Of a stretch of DNA of 64,000 nucleotides, positions 1 through 8,062 are shown piece by piece. This DNA is from Streptomyces griseoflavus (GTDB lineage: Bacteria > Actinomycetota > Actinomycetes > Streptomycetales > Streptomycetaceae). Every line of letters begins with the position of its first letter. The first letter of the stretch is position 1. The position numbers and the translations under genes are program-made. The stretch is taken from contig NZ_BMUC01000005.1 in assembly GCF_014649995.1 (NCBI RefSeq), positions 150,606 through 214,605 of the forward strand, read 5' to 3'. The notes under the pieces were generated by a model. The model did not search any database and had not been told where the DNA came from. It saw only the letters and a program-made list of their open reading frames with translations.

Positions 1-86
1 ACGCCCGCGGTCACGGCGATGGCCGCGGCGGCTGCGAGGGAGGGGCGGGTCAGGCGGCTGGTGCGGCTCTGCTGGAGTCTGGTCAT
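1..86 (-). CDS. Secreted protein, N-terminus only (cut by window edge)
   Basis: An ATG at 86 on the minus strand, preceded by a GAGGA ribosome-binding site 4 bases upstream, opens a frame reading MTRLQQSRTSRLTRPSLAAA and continuing with more alanines, then Ile-Ala-Val-Thr-Ala-Gly to the window edge. The Arg-rich start followed by an Ala-rich hydrophobic run is a typical Sec signal peptide. The mature protein lies outside the window, so no function can be given. It is divergent from the EACC1/caspase pair. Confidence 0.6.
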   Translation of the reverse strand, partial: MTRLQQSRTSRLTRPSLAAAAAIAVTAG

Positions 87-389
87 CAGTCCTCGTGCTT
101 CCGGCTGTGGAGTGCGTTGTGGAACCTGGATGAGCAGTGCGGCCCGAACTGGCTTGTGGGGCTGCTGTGTTCGGAACGTGAGAGGGGGCCGGGCACCCTC
201 CGGGTTGGCTCCGCTCACCCGGTTGGCCGCAGTTGTCCGAAAAGCGCTCACCGGCAGCCGGACTCGTCGTACGGCGAAACCGGCAGTGGAGCAGGCCGTC
301 GTGGCCGCGTTGCCGCGGTTGCCAACTCCGTTCCCTGCGTTCAGAGTTGGTGTCACTTGTGCCGTCGTGGGGTCGGAAGGGCAGCGGAG
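87..389. promoter_or_regulatory. Divergent intergenic region upstream of the EACC1/caspase cassette
   Basis: About 300 bases without a convincing gene separate the leftward secreted-protein gene from the rightward cassette. It must hold both promoters. The only clear structure is the hairpin at 322-350. Longer frames reading through this region are arginine-rich and look like chance frames in GC-rich DNA. Confidence 0.4.
322..350. promoter_or_regulatory. Inverted repeat (7-bp arms) in the cassette leader
   Basis: CCAACTC at 322-328 is the exact reverse complement of GAGTTGG at 344-350, with a 15-base spacer. It lies 39 bases upstream of the EACC1 start codon, so it could be an operator or a leader hairpin. 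Its role is inferred from position only. Confidence 0.35.
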
Positions 390-848
390 ATGAGAGTGAC
401 ACTGGCCGTCGCGTCCGGGGACGGTGACGAGGCCGGAGCGTCCGAGGACCTGTATGAGTGGCTCCGCCAGGACCCGGACGTGCGACCGTTCGTGCGCCGG
501 GAGGTTCCCGCGGCACCGGAGGACGGTGCCATGGGGGCGCTGGGGGAACTGGTGTCGCTGCTGCTCGCCCCCGGAGGCCCGACCGCCGCCGTGGGGGCGG
601 CCGTGGTGGTGTGGTTGCAGGGGCGCCGGGGGAACCAGACGGTGACGCTCACCCTGCCGGACGGCACGCAGGTCGTGGTCTCCTCGGAAAAGGTGCGCGG
701 TCTGACCGCGGAAGGCGCCAGTGAGCTGGCCGAGCGGGTCGCCGCCGCGCTCCAGCAGGAGCGGCAGGAGGGGCGGCCCGGGAGCCGGGCGGCCGACGGT
801 GACGGGCCGCGCGCCGCGGAGGGCGGATCGTCGGGAGCGGCGGGCTGA
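390..848 (+). CDS. EACC1-like effector-associated constant component
   Basis: This 152-residue protein shows the layout I know for effector-associated constant component 1 (EACC1): a beta strand with acidic residues (RVTLAVASGD), a YEWLRQDPDVRPFVRRE segment, a Gly-rich stretch leading into a hydrophobic helix ending VVVWLQGRRG, then a strand VTLTLPDGTQVVVSSEKVR. The C-terminal 30 residues are low-complexity. EACC1 proteins are recurrent small partners in NTPase-centred bacterial conflict systems and probably act as adaptors between sensor and effector. The start at 390 fits where the family similarity begins, with GAAGG upstream. The caspase gene follows 2 bases after the stop, so the two are almost certainly co-translated. 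Confidence 0.75.
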   Translation: MRVTLAVASGDGDEAGASEDLYEWLRQDPDVRPFVRREVPAAPEDGAMGALGELVSLLLAPGGPTAAVGAAVVVWLQGRRGNQTVTLTLPDGTQVVVSSEKVRGLTAEGASELAERVAAALQQERQEGRPGSRAADGDGPRAAEGGSSGAAG

Positions 849-850
849 CG

Positions 851-3800
851 ATGGCTTCGGGGGAGGCTCCGCACGGAGCGGCGGGGACGGATCTGGCCGC
901 GCCGGGCTGCCACGCACTGGTGGTCGGCACGGGCACCCACCCGGGGCCGCACCTGCCCGGCCTGCCCTCCGCCCTCCGGTCGGCGCGGGACGTGGCCGAG
1001 GTGCTGAGCACGGTGTGCGGCATGGGCGAGCGGGTCACCCTGCTCACCGACCCGGACTCGCCGAGCGAGGTGCTGGAGGCGCTGGCCACGGTGATTCGCC
1101 TGGCCGAACCCACCGAGGAGCGTCACACACGCGGGACCGTCCTGCTGTACTTCGTCGGGCACGGGCTCCGCGGTCCCGGCCGGCGGCTCTACCTGGCCAC
1201 CGCGAGCACCAAGTCCCAGACGGACCTCGCGCACTCCGTCCCCTATGCGGAGGCCGAGCGATACCTGAGCGACGCCGCCGCCGACCCGGTCGTGATCCTC
1301 GACTGCTGTTTCGCGGGGAACGCCCGGGAGCCGGGACGGCCGACGGCCGCGGACTCCTTCGCCGCGGCCCGGCCCGCCGGCAGCTACCTGCTCGCCTCGG
1401 CGATGCGTGACACCCTGGCGTACGCCCCGCGCGACGCGGAACACACCCTTTTCAGTGGCCGGTTGATCGAGCTGCTGCGGGAGGGGGACGCGGCCGGCCC
1501 GAAGCGGCTGACCCTGGGTGGTGTCTACCGGCTGCTCGACCAGCGGCTCCAGGGCGGCGCCGGCCGGCCCTACGGGGGCGGCACCGCCCGCATGAGCGAG
1601 CTGGCCCTCGCCGTCAACCGGCGGTACGAGCCGCGGACCGAGGAACCGGCGTCCGCCGTCGCGGATCCGGACGCCGTCTGCCCGTACCCCGGCATCGTCC
1701 CCTTCCTCCCGGAACAGCACCGGCTCTTCTTCGGCCGGGAAGGACTGACCCGGGAGCTGCTGGACCGTGTCGGGCGGGCACGGCCCGGCGAGCCGGTGGT
1801 CCTGGTCGGACCCTCGGGCGTCGGCAAGTCCTCCCTGCTGCGGGCAGGGCTCGCCGTGAGCGCCGAGGACGCGGGGCTCGGGCCCGTACGACTGGTGTCC
1901 GCCCCGGGTGAGCGGCCCTTCCGCAGGCTCGCCGAGACGTGGGCGGCGGCGGTCGACAGGGCCGCGTCGGAGGTGGTGCGGGACCTGGAACGGGGCCGCT
2001 GGAGCGAGCCGCCGCGGACGGGCCCCGGGAGCGGGCGGGCGCCGGGTCTCCTCGTCGTCGACCAACTGGAGGAGTACTTCACGCTCTGCTCCGACGAGGC
2101 CGAGCGCGACCGGTTCGCCGCCGCCCTCACCGCCGGGGGAGCTTCCGGGCCCCGCCTCGTCCTGGCCCTGCGTGCCGACTTCTACGGCGACGCCCTGAGC
2201 GACCCGCGCCTGGCGCCGCTCGTACGACCCGGCCACTTCGCCGTCCCCGCCCTGACCGACGCCGAGGTGGAGGCCGCGATCGTGGGCCCGGCCCGGTACG
2301 CGGGCCTGCGGTGGGAGGAGGGCGTACCGCGGCTCCTGCGGCGCGACGTGAACGAGGAACGGCGCGGCACGGGCGACGCGGCGGCGCTTCCCTTCCTCTC
2401 CTACGCACTCCCCGAGATCTGGCTGCGGCGCCGGGGGACGACGCTGACGTACGCCGGGTACGCCGCCGCCGGAGGCATCCGGGGCGCGGTCGCCACGGCC
2501 GCCGAACGCATCCACGACTCCCTGGACGACTCCGGCCGCACGGCACTGCGGACGCTCCTGCTGTCCATGGTCCACGTCGTCGACGGTGAGGGGCGGCTGG
2601 TCCGCCGCCGGGCGCTGCCGGCGGAACTGGCCGGGAGCGAGGACCTGCTGCGCCGGCTGGCGGACGCGCGCCTGGTCGTCGTGGACGAGGAGGGCGGGGC
2701 CCAACTGGGCCACGACGCGCTGCTGCACGCCTGGGCGAGGCTGCGCGGCTGGATCGACGAGGTACGGGACGACCTGCTGAGGCTGCGCCGGCTGACAGCG
2801 GCGGCGGAGACCTGGGCCGAGGCGGGGCGCAGGCCGAGCGGCCTCTACGCGGGCGACGCGCTGGCGGAGGCGCGGAAGCTCACCGGGGCGCACACCGTGC
2901 GGACCGGTGCGGTGCTCGCCGCCGGCCCGGCCGACGTGGCGGACACGCCGGCCGTCCGGGTGCCGGTCCCGCCCGTGGTGCGGGACTTCGTCGCCGCCGG
3001 TGAACTCGCGCAACGCCGGCGGCGCCTCGTCACCCGGGCGTGGATCGCCTCGCTCTCCGCGCTCGCCCTGGTGGCGATGTCCCTCTTCGGGTGGGCGTTC
3101 CACGAGAACGGGCAGGCGGCGAGCCGGGAGCGGGGACTGATCGCCAGGGAACTGGCCGCGAAGGCCGACGTCCTGCGCGAGCGTGACCCGCGGACCGCGC
3201 TCGCCATCGCCCTGGCGGCCTACCGTACGGCACGGACGCCCGCGACCCGCTCCAGTCTGTACGCGGCGTCGATGACCGTCACACCGGTGCACCTCGTGCC
3301 CGGTGAACCGCACCGCATGCCCGTCCTGAACGTCGCCTACAGCCCCGACGGCAAGGTCCTGGCCGGCAGTCACCGGGCAGACGGGGAGGCCGGTGCCCGC
3401 ATCCAGCTCTGGGACGTGTCCGTGCCGTCGCGGCCCGCCGAAGCGGGCCGGGTGAGCATGCGGAGCAGCGCAGCCGTCGCCTACCACCCGCGCTCACGGA
3501 TCCTCGCCGCACAGTCCGCCGACGAACTGAGGCTGTGGGACACCACGGATCCGCGAGAACCGCGGAGTCTGGCGAACGTGCCACTGGACCCACGGGCGAC
3601 GTTCACGCTGGCCTTCAGCGGGGACGGCCGCACCCTCGCGGCCGGGAGCGAGGGAGGACTGCTGCGGCTGTGGGACGTGACCGACCCCGCCCGGCCCGCT
3701 CTGCGCGCCCAGCGGACGGTCGCCGGTGCGCCGCTGATCTCCCTCGCCTTCACGCGCGACGGCGCGCATCTGGTCACCGGCCACGGCATCCGGGCCGGGG

Positions 3801-5536
3801 ATGAGGACGGGACCGAGGACGGGACCGAGGACGGGAACGGGGACGAGGACGGGGCCACGGGGACGGGCGGCGGGCCCGCGCAGGTCCGGCTCTGGGACCT
3901 CACCGACCCGGACCGGCCCGTGCCGCGGGACACGGAGGAGACCGAGACGGTCATGGCGGTGGCCGCCGCCCCCGACCGCGACCTGGTCGTCGCCGCCGGT
4001 GCGGCGGGGAGGACCGTCTGGTGGGAGGTGGTGGACGGACGGGAACTGCGGCCCGTGGCGGACGACGACCGGAACACCTGGGGCACGGAGTACGAGGGCA
4101 TGCCGTCCCTGGCCTTCAGCGCGGACGGCCGGTACCTGGCCGGGGCGGACCGCGGAGCCGGTGTCCTGCGGGCCGAACCCCCGGCGGAGGTGTCGGACCT
4201 GACGGCGCCCCTCCCCTCGCTGAACCTGCCGACGGGCCGGCCGTCCCAGTCGGTGGCGTTCAGCCCGGACAGCCGGTACCTGGCGGCAGGCGAGGTGGGC
4301 GGAGGGATACGGGTGTGGCCCGACCGGCCGTGGACACCGGCGATCACCGGGAGGGTGGACGACGGACACCGGACGGGCACCGGCCCGTTCAGCGCCGACG
4401 GCAGCCTGGTCCTCGCCACGCAGAGCACCGGGGGACAGTCCACGACGAAGGTGTGGGACGTCAGCGACCTCGAGTCGCCCGAGGTGCGGTACACGCTGCC
4501 GCGAGGCTGGGAGGCGAAGTTCTTCCTGACCCGGCGTGAGGAGACGGTGTTCCTCGGCCATCACTGGACCGAAGGACTGGAGCACACCCTGGCACTCTGG
4601 GAGGTGACCCCCGGCGGCGCCGTGCGGAAGGGGGCCGGCATCCGGTTCACCGCCGACATGCCGAGCATCACCGTGAGCCCCGACGGAACACTCCTCGCCG
4701 TGGGCTCGCACGAGGAACCCGGGACCGCGATCTGGGACATCCGCGATCCTGACCGGCCCGTGCGCCGGGGCGCCGTCCCCGTACGGTCGAGCGGCGCGCT
4801 CTTCGGTTCGGGAACGCTGTGGTTCGCCGGACAGGATGCGCTGGTGACCGTCGAGGAGGAGGAACACCTGAGGTTCTGGGACCTCTCCGACCCGTCCCGC
4901 CCCCGCAAGGGCGGCCGCATCGAAGGGGCGGCGGCGATGGACGGCGCGATGTATGTCGACACCCCTCAGCTGCTCCTCACGGAGACGGTCGGGGACCGGG
5001 TCCGGCTCTGGGACCTGTCCCGGCCCGCCCGTCCCGTCGAGGGCGGGACGCTGCCGGCCGCACCCGGCGGCTACTTCCCCACGGGAGGCGACGAGTTGGC
5101 GGCGGCCTCGGCCGACGGAAGCCTCGAGTTCTGGGACGTCTCCGATCCCGGGCGGCCCGAGAAGACCCGCCAGGACCTGCTCTTCGACCGTGCGGTCCGC
5201 TCGATCGGCATGACGGCCGACGGCCGGCACGCGGTGACCAGCGAGCCGTACCGCCTCTGGTCCGTCCGGGAGGACGGGCGGTGGGAGACACCCGAACTCT
5301 TCACCCTGGAGCACGCGGACGCGGTACGCGTACCGCCGGCCCGGGACGACGGCCCCCGGTGGCTGGCCGTCACCGACCGCGAGGCGCCCGGCCTGCTGTC
5401 GGAGCGGACCTACGTACTCGACCTCGACACGGACCGCCTCTACCGGGCCCTGTGCGCGGCCCATCCCGCGAGCATCCCCGAGGACCGGTGGGAGCAGCTC
5501 TTCCCGCACCTCACGCACCGGGCGTCCTGCGACTGA
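851..5536 (+). CDS. Caspase-family protease fused to nSTAND NTPase and WD40 repeats
   Basis: A 1561-residue multidomain protein. Residues about 18-260 form a caspase-like peptidase with the catalytic pair visible: His104 in YFVGHG and Cys153 in ILDCCFAG. Residues about 280-700 are an nSTAND-type NTPase, with Walker A GPSGVGKS at 320-327 and Walker B LLVVDQLEEYF near 400. A hydrophobic segment (ASLSALALVAMSLFGWAF, about 734-751) predicts one membrane span. The rest is WD40-like, with nine copies of a [LFIV]WD-x-x-DP-x-RP motif (some variant). The expected mechanism for this architecture is that the propeller senses a signal, the NTPase switches or assembles, and the caspase is released for proteolysis, giving defence or regulated cell death. 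The trigger and substrate cannot be seen. A 12-bp acidic repeat interrupts one propeller blade (3803-3838). Confidence 0.88.
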   Translation: MASGEAPHGAAGTDLAAPGCHALVVGTGTHPGPHLPGLPSALRSARDVAEVLSTVCGMGERVTLLTDPDSPSEVLEALATVIRLAEPTEERHTRGTVLLYFVGHGLRGPGRRLYLATASTKSQTDLAHSVPYAEAERYLSDAAADPVVILDCCFAGNAREPGRPTAADSFAAARPAGSYLLASAMRDTLAYAPRDAEHTLFSGRLIELLREGDAAGPKRLTLGGVYRLLDQRLQGGAGRPYGGGTARMSELALAVNRRYEPRTEEPASAVADPDAVCPYPGIVPFLPEQHRLFFGREGLTRELLDRVGRARPGEPVVLVGPSGVGKSSLLRAGLAVSAEDAGLGPVRLVSAPGERPFRRLAETWAAAVDRAASEVVRDLERGRWSEPPRTGPGSGRAPGLLVVDQLEEYFTLCSDEAERDRFAAALTAGGASGPRLVLALRADFYGDALSDPRLAPLVRPGHFAVPALTDAEVEAAIVGPARYAGLRWEEGVPRLLRRDVNEERRGTGDAAALPFLSYALPEIWLRRRGTTLTYAGYAAAGGIRGAVATAAERIHDSLDDSGRTALRTLLLSMVHVVDGEGRLVRRRALPAELAGSEDLLRRLADARLVVVDEEGGAQLGHDALLHAWARLRGWIDEVRDDLLRLRRLTAAAETWAEAGRRPSGLYAGDALAEARKLTGAHTVRTGAVLAAGPADVADTPAVRVPVPPVVRDFVAAGELAQRRRRLVTRAWIASLSALALVAMSLFGWAFHENGQAASRERGLIARELAAKADVLRERDPRTALAIALAAYRTARTPATRSSLYAASMTVTPVHLVPGEPHRMPVLNVAYSPDGKVLAGSHRADGEAGARIQLWDVSVPSRPAEAGRVSMRSSAAVAYHPRSRILAAQSADELRLWDTTDPREPRSLANVPLDPRATFTLAFSGDGRTLAAGSEGGLLRLWDVTDPARPALRAQRTVAGAPLISLAFTRDGAHLVTGHGIRAGDEDGTEDGTEDGNGDEDGATGTGGGPAQVRLWDLTDPDRPVPRDTEETETVMAVAAAPDRDLVVAAGAAGRTVWWEVVDGRELRPVADDDRNTWGTEYEGMPSLAFSADGRYLAGADRGAGVLRAEPPAEVSDLTAPLPSLNLPTGRPSQSVAFSPDSRYLAAGEVGGGIRVWPDRPWTPAITGRVDDGHRTGTGPFSADGSLVLATQSTGGQSTTKVWDVSDLESPEVRYTLPRGWEAKFFLTRREETVFLGHHWTEGLEHTLALWEVTPGGAVRKGAGIRFTADMPSITVSPDGTLLAVGSHEEPGTAIWDIRDPDRPVRRGAVPVRSSGALFGSGTLWFAGQDALVTVEEEEHLRFWDLSDPSRPRKGGRIEGAAAMDGAMYVDTPQLLLTETVGDRVRLWDLSRPARPVEGGTLPAAPGGYFPTGGDELAAASADGSLEFWDVSDPGRPEKTRQDLLFDRAVRSIGMTADGRHAVTSEPYRLWSVREDGRWETPELFTLEHADAVRVPPARDDGPRWLAVTDREAPGLLSERTYVLDLDTDRLYRALCAAHPASIPEDRWEQLFPHLTHRASCD
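3803..3838 (+). repeat. Tandem 12-bp repeat coding for an acidic EDGT loop
   Basis: Three head-to-tail copies of GAGGACGGGACC (the third ends GAAC) run in frame at codons about 985-996 of the caspase/WD40 gene, followed by a decayed GD/ED-rich stretch. They encode an Asp/Glu/Gly/Thr loop within a WD40 blade. The 12-bp unit keeps the frame, so copy number could change without breaking the protein. Confidence 0.75.
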
Positions 5537-5539
5537 CCA

Positions 5540-5566
5540 CCGGCGCCCGACCCCTTTCTCGGTGGT
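5540..5566. terminator. Possible weak hairpin between convergent genes
   Basis: CCACCG and CGGTGG flank a loop of about 15 bases between the stop codons of the convergent caspase and vgb genes. The stem is short and the loop long, so this is a tentative bidirectional terminator. Confidence 0.25.
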
Positions 5567-5577
5567 GGGCGGAGTGC

Positions 5578-6474
5578 TCACCGGGAGGCGGCGGCTGCCG
5601 GGGTGATGCGGGCGAGGGAACCGGTCTCCAGTGCCGCCCACATGGCGCCGTCGGGGCCGGGGGTGATGCCGTGCGGTTCCGAGCCCGGGGTGGGCAGGTC
5701 GTGCACCGCGATCACGCCTGCGGTGGTGATCGAGCCGACGCGGTTGCCGCCCCACTCGGTGAACCACAGGGAGCCGTCGGCGCCCGGGGTGATGGCGTGC
5801 GGCCGTCCCGCGCGGTCGGGCAGCGGGAACTCCGTTATCCCGCCCCCGGGGGTGATGCGGCCGATGTGACCGGCGGCGATGGCGACGTACCAGAGGGCAC
5901 CGTCGGGGCCGGAGGTGATGCCCACCGGTGCGCAGGCCGCGGTGGGCAACGGGTGGAGGGTGACGGTGCCGTCGACCGTGATCCGGCCGACGGCGTCGGC
6001 CTGGTTCATGGTGAACCACAGGGCGCCGTCCGGTCCCGCGGTGATCGCGGACGGGAACGCGCCGGTGACCGGGAGCGGGAACTCGGTGACCTCACCGCCG
6101 GTGGTGATGCGGCCGATGCGGTCGGCGGTGGTCTCGGTGAACCACAGCGCCCCGTCGGGCCCTGCCGTGATGCCGAACGGTCCGCACCCGGCGGTGGGCA
6201 GGGGGTGTTCGGTGACGTCGCCCCCGGTGGTGATGCGGCCGATGCGGTGGGCCCGGTACTCGGTGAACCACAGGGCTCCGTCCGGACCGTCGGTGATGAC
6301 CGTCGGTCCGCAGTCCGGGTCGAGCCGGTGGCTGTCCGGTTCCCCGCCGGGTACGAGCCGGCCGATCCGGCCACTGTGGACCAGGGTGTACCACAACGCG
6401 CCGTCCGGACCGGTGGTGACCGCGTACGGTCCGCCGCCACCCACCGGGTGTTCCTCGATCGACACGTTCGTCAT
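5578..6474 (-). CDS. vgb: Virginiamycin B lyase (streptogramin B lyase)
   Basis: A 298-residue seven-bladed propeller, with seven GPDGALWFT-like repeats evenly spaced through the chain. Vgb opens the cyclic depsipeptide ring of group B streptogramins by an elimination reaction, without hydrolysis. The residues known to matter in staphylococcal Vgb (His228, Glu268, His270) align with His226, Glu266 and His268 here, the last two in the EPH motif, so an active enzyme is expected. The ATG at 6474 overlaps the vat stop codon (ATGA), which fixes the start and indicates translational coupling. Many environmental Vgb-like propellers are uncharacterised, but pairing with vat makes the resistance role much more likely. 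Confidence 0.85.
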   Translation of the reverse strand: MTNVSIEEHPVGGGGPYAVTTGPDGALWYTLVHSGRIGRLVPGGEPDSHRLDPDCGPTVITDGPDGALWFTEYRAHRIGRITTGGDVTEHPLPTAGCGPFGITAGPDGALWFTETTADRIGRITTGGEVTEFPLPVTGAFPSAITAGPDGALWFTMNQADAVGRITVDGTVTLHPLPTAACAPVGITSGPDGALWYVAIAAGHIGRITPGGGITEFPLPDRAGRPHAITPGADGSLWFTEWGGNRVGSITTAGVIAVHDLPTPGSEPHGITPGPDGAMWAALETGSLARITPAAAASR

Positions 6475-7124
6475 GCCGTCTCCAGTCCGTGGTCGGCGGC
6501 GATGCGGGCGACGTCGGCCGGGGTGCCGGCCATGAGGGTGCGGGCGTGTTCCGTGACCAGCTCCGCCGGCCAGTCCCACCAGGCGGCCCTCAGAAGCAGG
6601 TCGACGTCGGCGTCGTCGAACCGCTGCCGGATCCGGCGGGCCGGGTTGCCGCCGACGACGGTGTACGGCGGGACGTCCGCGGTGACGACCGCTCCGGCGG
6701 CGACGATGGCGCCGTCACCGATGCGTACGCCGGGCATGACGGTGGCGCCGTGGCCGAGCCAGACGTCGTTGCCGACGACGGTGTCGCCCCGGCTGGGCAT
6801 GCCGGTGACGATGTCGAGGGTCCGCTCGGCCCACTCGCCGCCGAACATGGTGAACGGGAAGGTGGACGAGCCCGTCGTCGGGTGTGCGGCACCGGCCATC
6901 AGGAACCGGGTGCCCATGGCGATGGCGCAGTACCTGCCGATGACGAGCCGCTCCGGTCCGTAGGCGTAGAGCACGTTGCGGTGTTCGAAGTCGGTGGCGG
7001 CTTCGGGGTCGTCGTAGTACGTGTACTCGCCGACGACGATCTTCGGGGAGCGGACCAGCGGTTTGAGGAACACCACCCTGTCGTGGGCCGGCAGCGGGTG
7101 GAGAACCATGGGATCGGGTGTCAA
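6471..7124 (-). CDS. vat: Streptogramin A O-acetyltransferase (Vat, xenobiotic acyltransferase)
   Basis: A 217-residue left-handed beta-helix acetyltransferase. It would transfer acetyl from acetyl-CoA to the hydroxyl of group A streptogramins, blocking ribosome binding. Family landmarks are the [11 protein letters not shown] segment, the [15 protein letters not shown] loop with catalytic His81 (His82 in VatD), hexapeptide repeats around [21 protein letters not shown], and the [14 protein letters not shown] tail. The start is an unusual TTG at 7124: AGGAG sits 7 bases upstream, and the resulting MTPDPM matches the family N-terminus (MGPNPM in VatD). The next ATG (7109) lacks such a site. Its stop overlaps the vgb start, so the two genes form one operon. 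Confidence 0.88.
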   Translation of the reverse strand: MTPDPMVLHPLPAHDRVVFLKPLVRSPKIVVGEYTYYDDPEAATDFEHRNVLYAYGPERLVIGRYCAIAMGTRFLMAGAAHPTTGSSTFPFTMFGGEWAERTLDIVTGMPSRGDTVVGNDVWLGHGATVMPGVRIGDGAIVAAGAVVTADVPPYTVVGGNPARRIRQRFDDADVDLLLRAAWWDWPAELVTEHARTLMAGTPADVARIAADHGLETA

Positions 7125-7291
7125 CGTCCGGCTCCTGGTGAGGTGGGGTCCGCTCCGTCGTCACCACACTACGGCCGCGCACCGGCGTGCATCATGTGCT
7201 TATTTCCGGGCGGCGTCGGTGACGTACGATCGCCTGGCCGGAGCGGGCCCGCGTGCCGGGCCGGCCAAGTCGGGCGGCGTACGGGGGAGTC
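7125..7291. promoter_or_regulatory. Divergent promoter region, vat-vgb / PAP2 gene
   Basis: About 167 bases separate vat from the divergent PAP2 gene and must hold both promoters. No clear -35/-10 pair or perfect operator was found by eye. Confidence 0.35.
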
Positions 7292-8062
7292 ATGGGCCGC
7301 GGCAGGGGATCGGCGGTGGGGGGCGGGGTGTCCGCCCCGGCCGGGGCACCGGACGGCCGAGGCGTGCGTGGGGGCGGGGTGACCGGCCGGCCGGGGCGCG
7401 TGCTGCTGCCCCCGCCGCTGCGAGGGCCGTTGGGGTGGGGCGCGGTGCCTGCCGCACTCCTGGTCGCCCTGCTCGGGATGCTGTACGCAGGCGACAGCGA
7501 GCCCGGCACGGTGGACGCGCGGGTGTCCGCGGCGGCGGAGGGCGGAGGGCCGTGGTGGCGGAAGGCCGCCCTGGCCGTCGACTTCCTCGGGGAGCCGGCG
7601 GGTGCGGCGGTGCTGGTCGGCGCCGCCGTCACCGGCTGTCTGCTGCTCCGGTGGCCTCGCGCGGCGGTGCTGGCCGTGACCGGCGCCGGTCTGGCCGTGG
7701 CCGCGACGACGCTGCTCAAGCCATGGGTGGGCCGTACCATCCACGGCGACGACAACCTGTCCTACCCGAGCGGGCACACCGCCTTCCTCACCGCGTTCGC
7801 CCTCACCGCGGCGCTGCTCGTGGCCGGCCGGCTCGGCCTCGGCAGGACGGCCGGCACGGCACTGGTGCTGGGCGCCGCCCTGGCCGCCGGCGCCGCCATG
7901 GGCTGGGCGCAGGTGACCCTGGGCGCGCACTACCCGACCGACGTCCTCGGCGGCTGGTGCACGGCGTCGGCGGTGACACCGGCGGCCGCACGGCTGGTCG
8001 ACCGGGTGGCCGACGCCGGTCGGGCGAGACCGTCCCGGCGTCGGGTCACGCCCGGCGCCTGA
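7292..8062 (+). CDS. PAP2-family membrane phosphatase
   Basis: A multi-pass membrane protein of 256 residues with PAP2/lipid-phosphatase motifs. Lys143 and Arg148 form a shortened first motif (KPWVGR), PSGH is at 159-162, and His213 and Asp217 lie in LGAHYPTDVLGG. Enzymes of this type remove phosphate from lipid pyrophosphates or phospholipids, for example undecaprenyl diphosphate during polymer synthesis. One oddity is that the usual Arg of the third motif (SR-x5-H) is Gln207 in AQVTLGAH, so activity may be altered. The ATG at 7292 was preferred over an upstream GTG at 7253 because GGGGGAG lies directly before it. The last 17 bases overlap the convergent aminotransferase gene. Confidence 0.7.
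   Translation: MGRGRGSAVGGGVSAPAGAPDGRGVRGGGVTGRPGRVLLPPPLRGPLGWGAVPAALLVALLGMLYAGDSEPGTVDARVSAAAEGGGPWWRKAALAVDFLGEPAGAAVLVGAAVTGCLLLRWPRAAVLAVTGAGLAVAATTLLKPWVGRTIHGDDNLSYPSGHTAFLTAFALTAALLVAGRLGLGRTAGTALVLGAALAAGAAMGWAQVTLGAHYPTDVLGGWCTASAVTPAAARLVDRVADAGRARPSRRRVTPGA

Noticed and set aside
353-3487. Very long antisense open frame opposite the caspase gene
   Set aside because: It is Arg/Gly/Pro/Ala-rich without any domain motif and lies opposite a gene with clear motifs; such antisense frames are expected in DNA of this GC content.
3803-3838. CRISPR-like or regulatory repeat
   Set aside because: The 12-bp unit has no spacers and is in frame inside a coding region.
4819-6963. 714-codon open frame on the plus strand across the end of the caspase gene, vgb and vat
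   Set aside because: It is antisense to two well-supported enzymes, has no recognisable motifs and crosses unrelated genes.
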